A stretch of DNA of 64,000 bases from UBA4416 sp048498515 (GTDB taxonomy: Bacteria; Bacteroidota; Bacteroidia; B-17B0; Aurantibacillaceae), in the NCBI GenBank assembly GCA_048498515.1, contig JBEHXV010000012.1:1-64000 (forward strand). Reading direction: 5' to 3'. Both the position numbers and the translations under genes were made by a program. Below the pieces are notes generated by a model that was not told the DNA's origin, made no database searches, and saw nothing but the letters and a program-made list of their open reading frames with translations. Shown here in pieces: positions 32,939 to 40,714 of this stretch. Numbering within the stretch: the first letter of the stretch is position 1; each line of letters starts with the position of its first letter.

Positions 32939-35305
32939 TTAAACACGGATCCCAATCACCGTTACATCATCTACCTGCTCCAAATTCCCAATCCACTGCT
33001 TAAACGTTCTTTCAAGCAATTCTTTTTGCTGTTGCATTGGCAAATGGGCATTGGCGGCCAGCAATTCCCTTAATTGTTTCACTTTGAATTTTTTACCTTC
33101 CTTCCCGCCAAACTGGTCGGGGAAACCATCGGTTAAGGTATAAACCATATCGCCGGCTTGCAGGTTTACAGTATGCTGTGTAAAGGAAACATCCTGGCGG
33201 TCGTGCTTGCCTACCGGCATTTTATCGGGCTTTAGTTCGATGACATCATAAGCCGTGGCTTCGAGTCCCGACTTGTCGGGATCAGGCGCCGGCTTACGGA
33301 CAATCCACACCGGGTTATTGGCAGCGGCCACCTGGAGTGTTTTATTGGCTTTATCGAGCAGGATCAGGCTGCAATCCATACCATCTTTTCCTCCTTCGGC
33401 ACTGCCATCTTTTTTCAACCGTTCAATAATAAAGCGGCGCGTGGCATTCAGGATCTGTGCCGGCTCCTGTTCTTTTTCAAGCGCTTTTTCGAGCGAAGAA
33501 ATATTCAGGATGCTCATAATGGCTCCCGGCACGCCGTGGCCTGTACTGTCGGCAGTGGCAAGATAGAACAGTTTCTGGTTTTTGGTGCCTGATTCCTTAT
33601 TTTGCAAACCAGGAACTTTGAGCCCGGAACCCGAAACCTCCGCAGCCCAATAGAAGTCACCACTGACAATATCCTTAGGTTTGAAAAATACGAAGTACTC
33701 TTCCAGGTTCTGATCGAGCAATTCTTTTGTGGCTAAAAAACTGCGTTGGATACGTTCGGCATAATTGATACTATCGGTTATCTCCTTATGCTTTTCTTCA
33801 ATCACGTGCTTTTGAGCCTGGGTTTCTTTTTCCTTGATCTCAATAATGGCTTTTTGTTTTTGTGTGATCTTAAAGCGGTTATACATAAAACCGGCAAACA
33901 CCAGTGTTAAGGCCAAACCACCGTACAAGGCATATTGCTGGTTTTTCTTTGCCTTGATCTCGGCCTGCTGCCTGGCAATGGCCGCGCTTTGCACTTCCTG
34001 TTTCTTGGCATTGGCCACACTGTCGGCAGCCGATTTTTTCTCGAAGTTGAACTGCATTTCCTTTTGTATGGACGCCTTTTGGTTTTCTTCGCGGTTCACC
34101 GAATCGCGCAGGGCAATGTGTTCTTTATAATATTGTAGCGCCAATACGGGCTTACCTGTTGCCGAATAAACCTGCGATAGGTAACCGCAATCTTTTTTCA
34201 ATTGATTGATGGTATTCAATTCACGGTTCAGTTTTTCAGCTTGTTTCAGGTATTTTTCAGCCGGCGCGTAATTTTTGGTCTGCAAATACACGGCACCTAT
34301 GCTGCCATAGGTAGAAGCCAGTCCTATTTTATCGCCGAGCTCTTCCTGGATCTTCACTGCCTGAAAATAATAGTCCAACGCTTTGGGCGAATTTAATTTG
34401 TTATGGTAAATACCACCAATGTTCATGAGGTTGTTGGCAAGCGCGTTCTTATTTCCTGTCTTTTCATGGATCTTTATCGACCTGGAATAATATTCCAGGG
34501 CTTTATCGTCCTCCTTCATGCTCACATAGGCCTGCCCGATATTGCCCAGGTTAATGGCTTGTCCCGTTACATCGTTCGCTTCTTCATTCATCTTCAGCGC
34601 TCTCTGGTAATATTCCAGGGCCTTTTTATGTTCACCCAAATCGCCATACACAATGCCTATGTTTCCCAGGCTTATAGCTATTCCGGCATCATGACCTGTT
34701 TCTTCGCTCAACTTTAAGGCTTTAAAATAGTAGTCGAGCGCTTTGCGGTAATCGGCCATATCGGCGTAAACAATTCCTATGTTGCTGTAGTTAATAGCCT
34801 GGCCTTTTTTATTGTCAATTTCCTTATACATCTCCATGGCCTTGAAATAATATTCCAGGGCTTTTGGATAATCGGATAAGCTGTAATATACCGTTCCAAA
34901 TCTACCAAGGGCCGATGTCTTTAAGCGTTTTGCTTTATCAAGGATGGCTTTATCACTTGAGCTCATGAACGTTTCACTGATACCCAGCATTTCCCTGTAA
35001 CACTTCAAGGCCGGTTCAAAATCGCTTTTCAGATAGTATTCCCAGCCTATTTGCTTCAGCACCTCACCGGTTCTTAAATCGTCGTGAAGTTTTTCGGCCA
35101 GCTTTTGGGCACGGCCGTGAAAATACAAAGCCGAATCGGGATCTGAGTTCTGTAAATAATTTCCCAGGCCCAGATACGCATTATAGCGTGTGGTATCGTG
35201 TGCTGCTGTGCGGAGTACTTTTTGAAGCGAGTCGTAAGGATCAGTCTGAGCCTGCAGGCTCACACTTAAAAACCATAAGAAGATATAAAGGAGGGGACGC
35301 TTCAT
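32939..35305 (-). CDS. TPR sensor-SpoIIE/PP2C phosphatase, paralog 4
   Basis: The 788-residue protein starts MKRPLLYIFLWFLSVSLQAQ (signal peptide), followed by about eight well-formed TPRs with a strict 40-residue period (KALEYYFKAMEMYKE, KALDYYFKALKLSEE, KALEYYQRALKMNEE). A transmembrane helix (YALYGGLALTLVFAGFMY), coiled coil and SpoIIE domain follow. The metal motifs SGDFYW, ADSTGHGVPGA, LTDGFPDQFGG and QVDDV are present, with ADST replacing CDST. Two insertions set it apart: after FYWAAE (about 20 residues) and before KPDKMPVG (PDPDKSGLEATAYD). Confidence 0.9.
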   Translation of the reverse strand: MKRPLLYIFLWFLSVSLQAQTDPYDSLQKVLRTAAHDTTRYNAYLGLGNYLQNSDPDSALYFHGRAQKLAEKLHDDLRTGEVLKQIGWEYYLKSDFEPALKCYREMLGISETFMSSSDKAILDKAKRLKTSALGRFGTVYYSLSDYPKALEYYFKAMEMYKEIDNKKGQAINYSNIGIVYADMADYRKALDYYFKALKLSEETGHDAGIAISLGNIGIVYGDLGEHKKALEYYQRALKMNEEANDVTGQAINLGNIGQAYVSMKEDDKALEYYSRSIKIHEKTGNKNALANNLMNIGGIYHNKLNSPKALDYYFQAVKIQEELGDKIGLASTYGSIGAVYLQTKNYAPAEKYLKQAEKLNRELNTINQLKKDCGYLSQVYSATGKPVLALQYYKEHIALRDSVNREENQKASIQKEMQFNFEKKSAADSVANAKKQEVQSAAIARQQAEIKAKKNQQYALYGGLALTLVFAGFMYNRFKITQKQKAIIEIKEKETQAQKHVIEEKHKEITDSINYAERIQRSFLATKELLDQNLEEYFVFFKPKDIVSGDFYWAAEVSGSGLKVPGLQNKESGTKNQKLFYLATADSTGHGVPGAIMSILNISSLEKALEKEQEPAQILNATRRFIIERLKKDGSAEGGKDGMDCSLILLDKANKTLQVAAANNPVWIVRKPAPDPDKSGLEATAYDVIELKPDKMPVGKHDRQDVSFTQHTVNLQAGDMVYTLTDGFPDQFGGKEGKKFKVKQLRELLAANAHLPMQQQKELLERTFKQWIGNLEQVDDVTVIGIRV
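33262..33284. repeat. Intergenic palindrome copy inside a coding region
   Basis: The core TCCCGACTTGTCGGGA (33266-33281) with its CGAG and TCA flanks matches the reverse complement of bases 21608-21630 except in the four-base loop. It is translated in frame as part of PDPDKSGLEA in the SpoIIE domain of paralog 4. Confidence 0.6.
33575..33640. repeat. Second in-frame insertion in paralog 4
   Basis: On the coding strand these bases include GGTTCCGGGCTCAAAGTTCC and GGTTTGCAAAATAAGG, encoding SGSGLKVPGLQNKESGTKNQ. Paralogs 1-3 have only about four residues here. The GGTTC..AAAGTTCC wording looks like a low-complexity repeat rather than ordinary coding sequence; the repeat origin is inferred. Confidence 0.35.
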
Positions 35306-35387
35306 AAATTATATAGCTAAAATAACCAATATTTTGAGATGGGCAATGAGTAAGATACAGGCTTATTTTTAAAAATAATGTATCAGG

Positions 35388-35548
35388 ATAAAGTTGGAAT
35401 AGTGTCAGGCGGAGAGTTAAACTATCGATTTCGTCATCGCGAGGAGGGACGACGAAGCGATCTCAAACAAAGCTTTACTAGATTTGAGATTGCTTCGCTA
35501 TCGCTCGCAATGACGAATACGCCGATCCAACTTTATCTTGTTACACTA
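35388..35548. repeat. Nested inverted repeat with GTCATTGCGAG-type core
   Basis: The core (35431-35516) has arms TCGTCATCGCGAGGAGGGA and GCTATCGCTCGCAATGACGA, with AAGCGATCTCAAA / TTTGAGATTGCTTC inside them. Outside the core, AGGATAAAGTTGGA on the left mirrors TCCAACTTTATCTTG on the right, so two inverted-repeat layers are stacked. It lies in the 414-base gap between paralog 4 and the reductase-like gene. Confidence 0.7.
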
Positions 35549-35564
35549 ACTTAAATACTTTTAC

Positions 35565-35593
35565 TTACTTTTTTCCTTGGACAAAAAAAGTAA
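35565..35593. repeat. Hairpin TTACTTTTTT...AAAAAAAGTAA
   Basis: TTACTTTTTT and AAAAAAAGTAA flank CCTTGGAC. This poly-T/poly-A hairpin type is frequent in Bacteroidota intergenic DNA. Beyond it, 35594-35719 holds the leader of the next gene with a weak GACCTTTG box at 35690-35697. Confidence 0.5.
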
Positions 35594-35719
35594 AAGAAAC
35601 TATTTAAAGAATTGGGGTTACATCGCTGCTTTCGCATTCAACCACTTCAATTGTCGCGTTTGCACCGTATGCTGGCATCGCGTTTTGACGACCTTTGTAC
35701 CATACCAAAACAACAAACC

Positions 35720-36331
35720 ATGAGAAAAATAATTGTATTATCCATGATCACCCTAGACGGAGTGATGCAGGCACCGGGCGGACCGAAAGAAGACACTTCA
35801 GGAAATTTTAAATACGGAGGCTGGACAGCGCCCTATGGCGATAAGGAGGGAGGCAGCGTGATGCAAAAAGAACTAAACCAGCAAACAGATTATTTGCTGG
35901 GCCGCAAAACGTTTTCCATCTGGGCCGGATACTGGCCTGAGCATGGCCACTTCTGGCCAGCCATTAACAAAGGCATGAAATATGTATTTTCCAAAAACCT
36001 AAAAAAGTCGGATCCGTTGGTGACAGGCTGGAAAAACTCGGGCGTTATCAGAACAGTAGCCGACATTAAAAAACTTAAAAGAACAAAAGGTCCCGATATC
36101 CAGGTGTGGGGAAGCACTAAACTCATTCAACTACTATTAAAGAATGACCTGGTGGATGAACTGCGCGTTAAAATTTATCCCCTGACATTGGGGAAAGGAA
36201 AGAAGCTGTTTGATGGGGGCTCCATCCCCGCAGCCTTTACCTTAACCGAAAGTACAGTAACCAGCACCGGGGTAATTATGGCGGCTTACCAACGAGCCGG
36301 GAAAGTGAAAACAGGTCAAATAAAGGTTTAG
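35720..36331 (+). CDS. RibD C-terminal/dihydrofolate reductase-like protein
   Basis: The ATG at 35720 gives MRKIIVLSMITLDGVMQAPGG, the family start, so the longer frame is discarded. The 203-residue protein has the RibD_C fold: LDGVMQAPGG near residue 13, LLGRKTFSIWAGYWP, KYVFSKN, IQVWGSTKLIQLLLKNDLVDELRVKIYP and a late LGKGKKLFDGG. Relatives bind NADPH and reduce pteridine- or pyrimidine-like substrates; the substrate here is not known. It is a single gene. Confidence 0.88.
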   Translation: MRKIIVLSMITLDGVMQAPGGPKEDTSGNFKYGGWTAPYGDKEGGSVMQKELNQQTDYLLGRKTFSIWAGYWPEHGHFWPAINKGMKYVFSKNLKKSDPLVTGWKNSGVIRTVADIKKLKRTKGPDIQVWGSTKLIQLLLKNDLVDELRVKIYPLTLGKGKKLFDGGSIPAAFTLTESTVTSTGVIMAAYQRAGKVKTGQIKV

Positions 36332-36397
36332 TTCCTGCATAAAGCGTTTTGCCGGGGACGATCTTTTTAGTACCTTGTTGTACCTCATCTTCCTCTC

Positions 36398-37084
36398 ATG
36401 AAACGTAAGCGGATCATTTTTCTTTCCATTCTTATCCTTGTGGGTATAGCTGTGTATTTTACCTATCACCGCTTAATGGACAGTAAAGAAGCGATATTGG
36501 ATAACCGTTATTATAAAACGGAGCTCGACTCGATACGCACTATCAAAAATAACTTAAAGCGAAACCATGCCGGTAAAAAAGAGCTGAGGACAACTTTCCT
36601 GGAACAGATCACCCACAAGGTGTTCCCCTACTGGTATGGTACCAAATGGGATTATAACGGAACAACCGAAATGCCGCAACAAGGCAGCATTGCTTGCGGT
36701 TACTTTGTTACTACTACCCTGCGCGACATGGGCGTTCCCATAAACCGGGTAAAAATGGCGCAGTGTGCTTCCGAGGAAATGATCCGTTCCCTGGTAACAA
36801 AAGAACACATTCACCACATCTCGGGAATACCACTCAAAGAGTTCGAGAACAAAATAACCGCTTATGGCAATGGCTTATATGTCATAGGCCTGGATAACCA
36901 CACGGGATTTATTTTTATTGATGATGACAAGCATTATTTCATTCATTCAACCGGTTGGTTCCCATTTAAAGTGGTAAAGGATTTGATTTCTGAATCATCG
37001 GTCTTAGCCAAATCAAAATACCGCGTGGTAGGTAAGATCAGCGATGACGAAACATTTTTAAAGAAATGGGTGGAAGCGGATTAA
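36398..37084 (+). CDS. Membrane-anchored papain-like protein, possible cysteine peptidase
   Basis: The 228-residue protein has one N-terminal helix (IIFLSILILVGIAVYFTY) and a periplasmic or surface domain. C100 in GSIACGYFVTTTLRDMG sits at the start of a helix, H168 is in LDNHTGFIF and H183 in HYFIHSTGW, an order typical of NlpC/P60 and related papain-fold peptidases. YWYGTKWDYNG before the cysteine also fits that class. Family assignment is from motif order only; a substrate cannot be named. Confidence 0.5.
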   Translation: MKRKRIIFLSILILVGIAVYFTYHRLMDSKEAILDNRYYKTELDSIRTIKNNLKRNHAGKKELRTTFLEQITHKVFPYWYGTKWDYNGTTEMPQQGSIACGYFVTTTLRDMGVPINRVKMAQCASEEMIRSLVTKEHIHHISGIPLKEFENKITAYGNGLYVIGLDNHTGFIFIDDDKHYFIHSTGWFPFKVVKDLISESSVLAKSKYRVVGKISDDETFLKKWVEAD

Positions 37085-37125
37085 GCCGTTTCTGTTTTAA
37101 ATTAAAAAATCTTAGTTTTAAATGC

Positions 37126-37728
37126 ATGCCTTATCCGTTAGAAATAAACAAATTATTGGAACCAATAAAAAAGACAATGTCAATGATGCTGGCAATTTTA
37201 TTGTCTTTGGCTTTAACTTCATTTTTAGCATTATCAAACAGTCTTTATCTTTCAGGCACACTATATTTCTCAGATAAACAGCCTTATGCAGATGCTGCCA
37301 TTCTTACTATATTTATTAAAGCTGACAATAAGGTAATTGCAAGTGACAATGTAGATAAAGAAGGGCATTACAAAATTAATTTTATAGCAGGAAACGAAAC
37401 TTCATTTGATTTATATGTAACCGGATTTGGTATGGATACACTATTCATTAAATCATTTACCGGATTTGATAGTGATAATGTAACTTTTGACATCAGCTTT
37501 CCCATTTCTTATAAAAAAACAATCGGGCAGATAACTTGTCCGAAATGTAACAAAGCAACCAAAGTTTATAAAATCATTTACGGTGATGCGCCTAAATACA
37601 AAATACTAATTACTAAAAGCGATACTATTTATAGCCCTATTGTAAATAATAAATATTATGCCGGTACTTGCCTTAAAAGTCTGATCTCTCCCGAATGGTA
37701 CTGCGACCGGGATAAGATCTCATTTTAG
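37126..37728 (+). CDS. Exported protein with carboxypeptidase-like beta domain and CxxC
   Basis: The 200-residue frame starts at 37126; a later ATG at 37177 would begin directly with a signal-like helix (MSMMLAILLSLALTSFLAL) and is equally likely. The central part (about 40-128) resembles a carboxypeptidase regulatory-like beta sandwich (SGTLYFSDKQPYADAAI...DKEGHYKINF). A C-terminal segment has CPKC (138-141) and two further cysteines, possibly a metal-binding or disulfide module. No function is assigned. It ends just before the oppositely oriented kinase. Confidence 0.55.
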   Translation: MPYPLEINKLLEPIKKTMSMMLAILLSLALTSFLALSNSLYLSGTLYFSDKQPYADAAILTIFIKADNKVIASDNVDKEGHYKINFIAGNETSFDLYVTGFGMDTLFIKSFTGFDSDNVTFDISFPISYKKTIGQITCPKCNKATKVYKIIYGDAPKYKILITKSDTIYSPIVNNKYYAGTCLKSLISPEWYCDRDKISF

Positions 37729-37737
37729 TTTACATAA

Positions 37738-39081
37738 TTAAAAACCCAGCACAAACACGGTCCCCTCTCCTTCCAACGACTGCACGTTAATGCTGCCTTT
37801 ATGCAGCACCATTACCTGTTTGCATAAACTTAAGCCAATGCCGCTGCCTGTTTTTTTGGTGCTGAAAAAAGGAATGAAAATTTTATCGAGCAATTCCTGC
37901 GGAATACCGCTGCCATTATCAGCCACGCTAATAGTTATTTTACCTGTAAGGGACGCTTCTCCCGTAATCACAATCTTAGGGTTCGGATTATTTTTGACCG
38001 CGTCAATAGCGTTTAACAATAAATTAATCAATACCTGTTCAATCAGAGCCGAATCGGCTTCCAGGCTCAGGAAGGGGTCGCGCAGGATCACTTCCAGTAC
38101 AATGTTTTTCTTTTCAAGGTTTGGCTGCATGAGTTGCTGAACATGATCGAACAGCTCAATGAGTACAAATTTAGAAACGTTGGCTTTTGTTATTTTGCTC
38201 AAACTGCGGTAGGTTTCTGTAAACCTTAAAAGTCCCTCGCTTCTTTTTTGAATGGTGCTGATCCCCATTTCAATATCATTCAAGGCCTCAATGGAGTTTT
38301 GAGGATGGGCCACCGTTTCCTGCACGCGACCTTTTAAGGTTTCGGCCAGTGACGAAATAGGCGCTACCGAATTCATGATCTCATGGGTCATGACGCTTAG
38401 CAGTTTTTGCCAGGCTTGCGATTCACTTTCATCCAGGGCTTCATTGATGTTTTGAAAAGCGATGAGCTTGTACCTTCTATCCTCGTTACGAAAAATGGTA
38501 GCAGCCAATAAGATTCTGAAAGTGTTCTTGTTTTTGGAAATAACATGCACGGTTTGTTCGCCCGCTTTCAGCTTAACGATCTCATGATAAAGCGCGGCAT
38601 TACGCTTTTCAAGCGAATGAATGGTTTTAAGATAAGGGATCTGGAGTAAATTTTTCAGCGACTCGTTCATCCATAATATGTCCCCGCTTTCTGTTTCATA
38701 CGATAGGATTCCTGTATCGACGATTTCAAGAATAGTTTTTAAATGCAGGTATTGTGTTTCTTTTTCCTTGCTGATAACCTTGAAGGTAGAATTGATCTCG
38801 TTAAAACCGCTGCGGAAAGCCTGCAATTCCAATGGCGCTTGCTTTACATCAAAGTAACGTGAAAAATCACGGTAGTGCACCGACTCAACAAACTGTTCTA
38901 TTTCGGTTTGCGCTTTTTTATGAAATTTATAATAATCAATAAACAGGTAAATAATAATTGGCAGGGCAACCACTTCCAGCATGTACCACTCTTTGAGCAG
39001 AGCGAAGGATGCCAGGAACAGTGCCCCAAACACCAGCAGGGACCTAATGAGTATGTTCCAGCCAAAATGTTTAAATCTCAT
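37738..39081 (-). CDS. NtrB-like sensor histidine kinase
   Basis: The 447-residue membrane kinase has two N-terminal helices (about 10-28 and 33-50), so it has almost no periplasmic domain and probably senses within or through the membrane. A PAS-like domain (about 108-215) precedes the dimerisation domain with H233 in LLSVMTHEIMNSVAPI. The ATPase domain has NLLLNAIDAVKNN, DNGSGIP and GSGIGLSLCK. Its start overlaps the end of the response regulator gene by 11 bases. It is the cognate kinase of that regulator. Confidence 0.92.
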   Translation of the reverse strand: MRFKHFGWNILIRSLLVFGALFLASFALLKEWYMLEVVALPIIIYLFIDYYKFHKKAQTEIEQFVESVHYRDFSRYFDVKQAPLELQAFRSGFNEINSTFKVISKEKETQYLHLKTILEIVDTGILSYETESGDILWMNESLKNLLQIPYLKTIHSLEKRNAALYHEIVKLKAGEQTVHVISKNKNTFRILLAATIFRNEDRRYKLIAFQNINEALDESESQAWQKLLSVMTHEIMNSVAPISSLAETLKGRVQETVAHPQNSIEALNDIEMGISTIQKRSEGLLRFTETYRSLSKITKANVSKFVLIELFDHVQQLMQPNLEKKNIVLEVILRDPFLSLEADSALIEQVLINLLLNAIDAVKNNPNPKIVITGEASLTGKITISVADNGSGIPQELLDKIFIPFFSTKKTGSGIGLSLCKQVMVLHKGSINVQSLEGEGTVFVLGF

Positions 39082-40423
39082 ATTTGCTCAATCGCCTGTA
39101 TAAAGCCGTACGGGTAATACCCAACTCCTTTGCGGCTTTGGTAATGTTCCCGTTATTTTTATCAATGACCCTTAATATGGTTTGTTTTTCAATAGCGCTT
39201 AATTTTGTTTCGCTGTCCTCGTCGCTCAACACTTTGGCATCCGGCTCCAATGGCGAAAAAATAAGGTCGTTTGGCTGCAGAACTTCCTCGTCGGCCATGA
39301 TAACAGCCCGCTCAATAATATATTGCAATTCGCGTACATTACCGGGATAGTGGTAGTCATACAATTTTTTCAGGGCTTTCTCACTCAGCTGTATTTCGGG
39401 CTTCATGTATTTGGTGCCATAAAAATCAATAAAATGTTTTGCCAGCAACTCAATGTCTTCTTTTCGTGAACGCAATGGCGGCACAATGATCTCAACGGTA
39501 TTGATCCTGTAGATCAGGTCTTTTCTGAATTTTTGTTCATTGGCCAATTCGGTCAAAGGCATATTCGTAGCGCAAAGCAGGCGTATGTCAATGGCAAGGG
39601 CTGTGTTGCTTCCCAAACGGGTAACCTGCCTGTTTTGCAAAACCGTGAGTAATTTTATTTGTTGCTGCAATGAGATGTTGCCAATCTCATCCAGGAACAA
39701 GGTCCCACCCGAAGCGGTTTCAAAACGACCGGCGCGGTCTTCGCGGGCATCGGTAAACGCGCCCTTTTTATGACCGAACAATTCGCTTTCAAACAAGCTT
39801 TCGGTTAGCGCGCCCACATCCACCTTCACGTAAGCTTGTGGCGCGCGTAATGATTTTTGATGAATCGCCTTCGCGATCAGGTCTTTACCCGTACCATTCT
39901 CCCCCAGTATCAAAATATTGGCATCGGTTGGCGCCACTTTTTCAATCTTATTAAAAATATCCTGCATCACTCCGCTTTTCCCAATTAAGCCAAGCTCTTC
40001 GTACTGCTCTGTTTTTTGATAAGAAACCGACGCGTCTTTTTTCTTTAAGATCTCCCTGATAGCCTCTACCAGTTTTTGGTTGTTCCATGGCTTCATAATA
40101 AAATCGGAAGCGCCTTCTTTTAAGGAACGTACGGCAAGGTCAACATCCGCGTACGCCGTAATCATAATAACCGAAGCCGGTGATTTTGTTTCCTTGATCT
40201 TTTGCAGCCAATAAATACCTTCGTTGCCTGTGTTAATGGATGAATTAAAATTCATATCCAGCAAGATCAGGTCAAACGAATGCTTCTTAAGCAAGTGAAT
40301 TAAATTTTCAGGATTTTTTTCTGTCACCACTTCTTTCGCCTCTTTTTTCAAAAGAAGTTTAATGGCCGTCAGCACGTCCTTGTCGTCATCCAGTACTAAT
40401 ATGGTGGCATTGTTTAAGTTCAT
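39071..40423 (-). CDS. Sigma-54-dependent response regulator (NtrC family)
   Basis: The 450-residue activator has a receiver domain (D12, D13 and phosphoacceptor D56 in LILLDMNF), an AAA+ domain with Walker A GENGTGKD (about 174-181), Walker B TLFLDE (242-247) and a Fis-type helix-turn-helix (about 421-447, ITKAAKELGITRTALYRRL). The sigma-54 contact loop reads GAFTDA (221-226) in place of GAFTGA. The start at 40423 aligns with the receiver; the longer frame is rejected. Being divergent from the exporter operon, it most likely activates it at the dyads at 40475-40501. Confidence 0.93.
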   Translation of the reverse strand: MNLNNATILVLDDDKDVLTAIKLLLKKEAKEVVTEKNPENLIHLLKKHSFDLILLDMNFNSSINTGNEGIYWLQKIKETKSPASVIMITAYADVDLAVRSLKEGASDFIMKPWNNQKLVEAIREILKKKDASVSYQKTEQYEELGLIGKSGVMQDIFNKIEKVAPTDANILILGENGTGKDLIAKAIHQKSLRAPQAYVKVDVGALTESLFESELFGHKKGAFTDAREDRAGRFETASGGTLFLDEIGNISLQQQIKLLTVLQNRQVTRLGSNTALAIDIRLLCATNMPLTELANEQKFRKDLIYRINTVEIIVPPLRSRKEDIELLAKHFIDFYGTKYMKPEIQLSEKALKKLYDYHYPGNVRELQYIIERAVIMADEEVLQPNDLIFSPLEPDAKVLSDEDSETKLSAIEKQTILRVIDKNNGNITKAAKELGITRTALYRRLSKYEI

Positions 40424-40433
40424 ATCAACCTTA

Positions 40434-40441
40434 CAAATATA
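40434..40441 (-). promoter_or_regulatory. Candidate -7 box of the regulator-kinase operon
   Basis: On the minus strand these bases read TATATTTG, matching TAnnTTTG, 10 bases before the regulator ATG. No -33 box at standard spacing is seen. Confidence 0.4.
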
Positions 40442-40474
40442 GTTCAAAACATTATAGCAGGAGTGTATCAAAAC

Positions 40475-40501
40475 CGAACACCTACTGTTCGCCAGCGGAC
40501 A
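40475..40501. promoter_or_regulatory. Overlapping dyads, probable activator binding site
   Basis: CGAACACCTACTGTTCG (40475-40491) is a 6+6 dyad with a 5-base centre. It shares its right arm with a second dyad, TGTTCGCCAGCGGACA (40486-40501), which has one mismatch. Three half-sites in 27 bases, 54-80 bases upstream of the -24/-12-like element, suit the dimer-to-hexamer binding of an NtrC-type activator encoded next door. Confidence 0.6.
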
Positions 40502-40554
40502 TTTTACAAACCTTTGACTGGACTAAATATCTGAATATCAAGCCCTAACCATTA

Positions 40555-40569
40555 TGGCACAGTATTGCT
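40555..40569 (+). promoter_or_regulatory. -24/-12-like (sigma-54) element upstream of the exporter operon
   Basis: TGGCACAGTATTGCT has both halves of the sigma-54 consensus (TGGCAC and TTGC), but four bases rather than five separate them. One missing base usually weakens sigma-54 promoters, so this is tentative. It would give a leader of about 133 bases before the adaptor gene. The rest of the 291-base divergent region shows no TAnnTTTG promoter facing the exporter. Confidence 0.45.
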
Positions 40570-40714
40570 TATGCCCATAACGAATTAAACAACTTATAGA
40601 TGCGTGATGGAAAAATAAGTGGTTTAGGTGTTTGTGATTTCCATTTAAAGCGCTTACCATCATGCATTTTGTTATTAATATGGAAACAGGCACTTTTGGT
40701 AATAAATTTTTGAA

